DNA from: CAYSRC01 sp964433495
GTDB taxonomy: Bacteria > Bacillota > Clostridia > Oscillospirales > Ruminococcaceae
Direction of reading: 5' to 3'
NCBI GenBank assembly: GCA_964433495.1
Contig: CAYSRC010000002.1
Span: forward strand, 38,421 to 102,420
DNA length: 64,000 bases
Shown: piece by piece, positions 63,144 through 64,000 of the stretch
Numbering within the stretch: the first letter of the stretch is position 1
Layout: each line of letters begins with the position of its first letter
Position numbers and translations under genes: made by a program
Notes under the pieces: generated by a model
What the model saw: the letters and a program-made list of their open reading frames with translations, nothing else
Database searches by the model: none
Told to the model about the DNA's origin: nothing

Positions 63144-63862
63144 TGCGTATGGTGGTAAACGGCATAGAAGTGTCCGTAACAAAAAAAACAATAAAAAATA
63201 TGCACCTCTATGTCAAACCGCCGGACGGTCATGTGGAGGTGTCAGCCCCGGTCAATCTGAGTGATGAAAGTATTGAGTTGTTCATTAGAACAAAGATTGG
63301 TTGGATTCGGCGGCAGCAAGAGAAATTTGACAAACAGCCTCGGCAGACAGCCAGAGAGTTTGTTTCTGGTGAAGCGTTGTATGTATGGGGCCGACAGTAT
63401 TATCTGATGGTCAACTACAGCAATAAGGGCAACTCTCTGGTTTTGGACGGTGAGAAGGCTATCCTTACCGTGCGTGAGGGTAGCACTACCGAACAGCGAG
63501 AAAAGTTCGTAAACGAATGGTATCGTGGTATTCTGAAAGCTGAGATTGAGCGTGTGCTGCCCAAATGGGAGCAGATTACAGGACTCCATCCTGATGGGTG
63601 GCAAACCAAGAATATGACCACCCGTTGGGGTACTTGCAATGTGAAAACTCGCAAGATTTGGCTGAACCTTCAGCTGGCGAAGAAAACCCCGGAGTGCCTG
63701 GAATATGTTATTGTACATGAACTGGTGCATTTGGTGGAAAAGGGGCATAATGATAATTTCGTTGCGTTGATGGATAAATTTATGCCTAATTGGCGTGATG
63801 TCCGAAAGAGTCTGAATAACCAGATTCTTGATTATTTGGATTTCGCATCGGCTGAAGAGTAA
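63143..63862 (+). CDS. SprT/YgjP-type zinc metalloprotease (DUF45)
   Basis: 239 aa, overlapping hsdR by one base (TAATG). The zinc motif is VIVHELVHLVEKGHNDNF (HExxH with a later His), preceded by TTRWGTCNVKTRKIWLN, which is characteristic of the YgjP/DUF45 group. Such genes are frequently the last member of type I restriction operons; their role in the system is not established. Likely cytosolic. Confidence 0.9.
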   Translation: MRMVVNGIEVSVTKKTIKNMHLYVKPPDGHVEVSAPVNLSDESIELFIRTKIGWIRRQQEKFDKQPRQTAREFVSGEALYVWGRQYYLMVNYSNKGNSLVLDGEKAILTVREGSTTEQREKFVNEWYRGILKAEIERVLPKWEQITGLHPDGWQTKNMTTRWGTCNVKTRKIWLNLQLAKKTPECLEYVIVHELVHLVEKGHNDNFVALMDKFMPNWRDVRKSLNNQILDYLDFASAEE

Positions 63863-63981
63863 AATTCTACGATTGCCTCTCGAATGCTCTTATATGAACC
63901 TACCGTTATAAACGGGTATCTTGTATCGAACCGAGGGTGCAAACACATGTCTACTTGACAAAAAAGATGCAGAGCCCGTAA

Positions 63982-64000
63982 AGCCCCTATTTTAGGGGCT
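63982..64000 (+). terminator. Probable terminator at the right edge of the window
   Basis: AGCCCCTA, loop TTT, TAGGGGCT; the T-run, if any, lies beyond the window. It would end the hsd operon. Confidence 0.6.

Noticed and set aside
63955..63980. TTGACA near the right edge as a promoter
   Set aside because: No acceptable -10 at 16-18 bases before the terminator hairpin.

Overview
The window looks like a chromosome scaffold from a strictly anaerobic, high-GC member of the Clostridia (Oscillospirales-like). Pointers are the DUF4364 and DUF5711 proteins, a CIRCE-controlled clpB, an ECF transporter core next to truA, PdaA-type deacetylase, a flavodiiron-reductase-rubredoxin fusion for O2 detoxification, and strong GGAGG ribosome sites with TTG/GTG starts. 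The taxonomic placement is inference. One assembly gap (100 N, 16176-16275) lies inside a repeat.

Layout. 1-5.2 kb: BMP-type ABC importer (lipoprotein, double ATPase, two permeases) and a small tautomerase. 5.6-10.4 kb: PfkB-like protein, then a duplicated module SIS / YjbQ / SIS / YjbQ behind its own promoter; together these look like an uptake and processing locus for an unknown, probably sugar- or nucleoside-like compound. 10.7-15.7 kb: acquired GNAT gene, then on the minus strand a flavodiiron fusion, a lipoprotein, a radical SAM protein and DUF4364. 15.7-16.57 kb: intergenic repeats with a cloverleaf-like inverted-repeat structure and the assembly gap. 16.6-28.4 kb: S1-domain protein (minus), ruvCAB, glmM, an rRNA-type methyltransferase, ecfA1, a repeat-filled break, ecfA2-ecfT-truA, DUF5711 and CvpA proteins. 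28.5-38.6 kb: ClpE-like ATPase, serC-serA, Sapep dipeptidase, cysteine hydrolase, RING/zinc-ribbon membrane protein, galU. 38.8-41.1 kb: a possibly frameshifted small gene, a decayed EFR1 ferredoxin gene and a divergent TetR gene. 41.5-48.7 kb: rpsF-ssb-rpsR (minus), pdaA-like deacetylase, clpB with CIRCE, small Cys-rich membrane protein, udk, tRNA-Leu(CAG).

48.7-64 kb is a genomic island directly downstream of tRNA-Leu with clearly lower GC and different codon use. It carries two large serine recombinases fused into one frame by an apparent one-base deletion, DUF6809, a SHOCT-like protein and an HTH/zinc-finger protein. It also carries a solitary HK97-fold capsid protein next to three mutually similar tiny proteins and a zinc ribbon. 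A gene-free stretch of about 1 kb follows, containing four long palindromes with a shared AT-rich core and non-shared but self-complementary arms. The island continues with an XRE regulator, a complete type I restriction-modification operon (hsdM with a long C-terminal extension, hsdS, hsdR) and a SprT/YgjP-type metalloprotease.

The most promising unexplained items are the capsid and small-protein cluster, the palindrome array beside it, the cloverleaf repeat with a minus-strand promoter at 16.5 kb, and the SIS/YjbQ duplicated locus.
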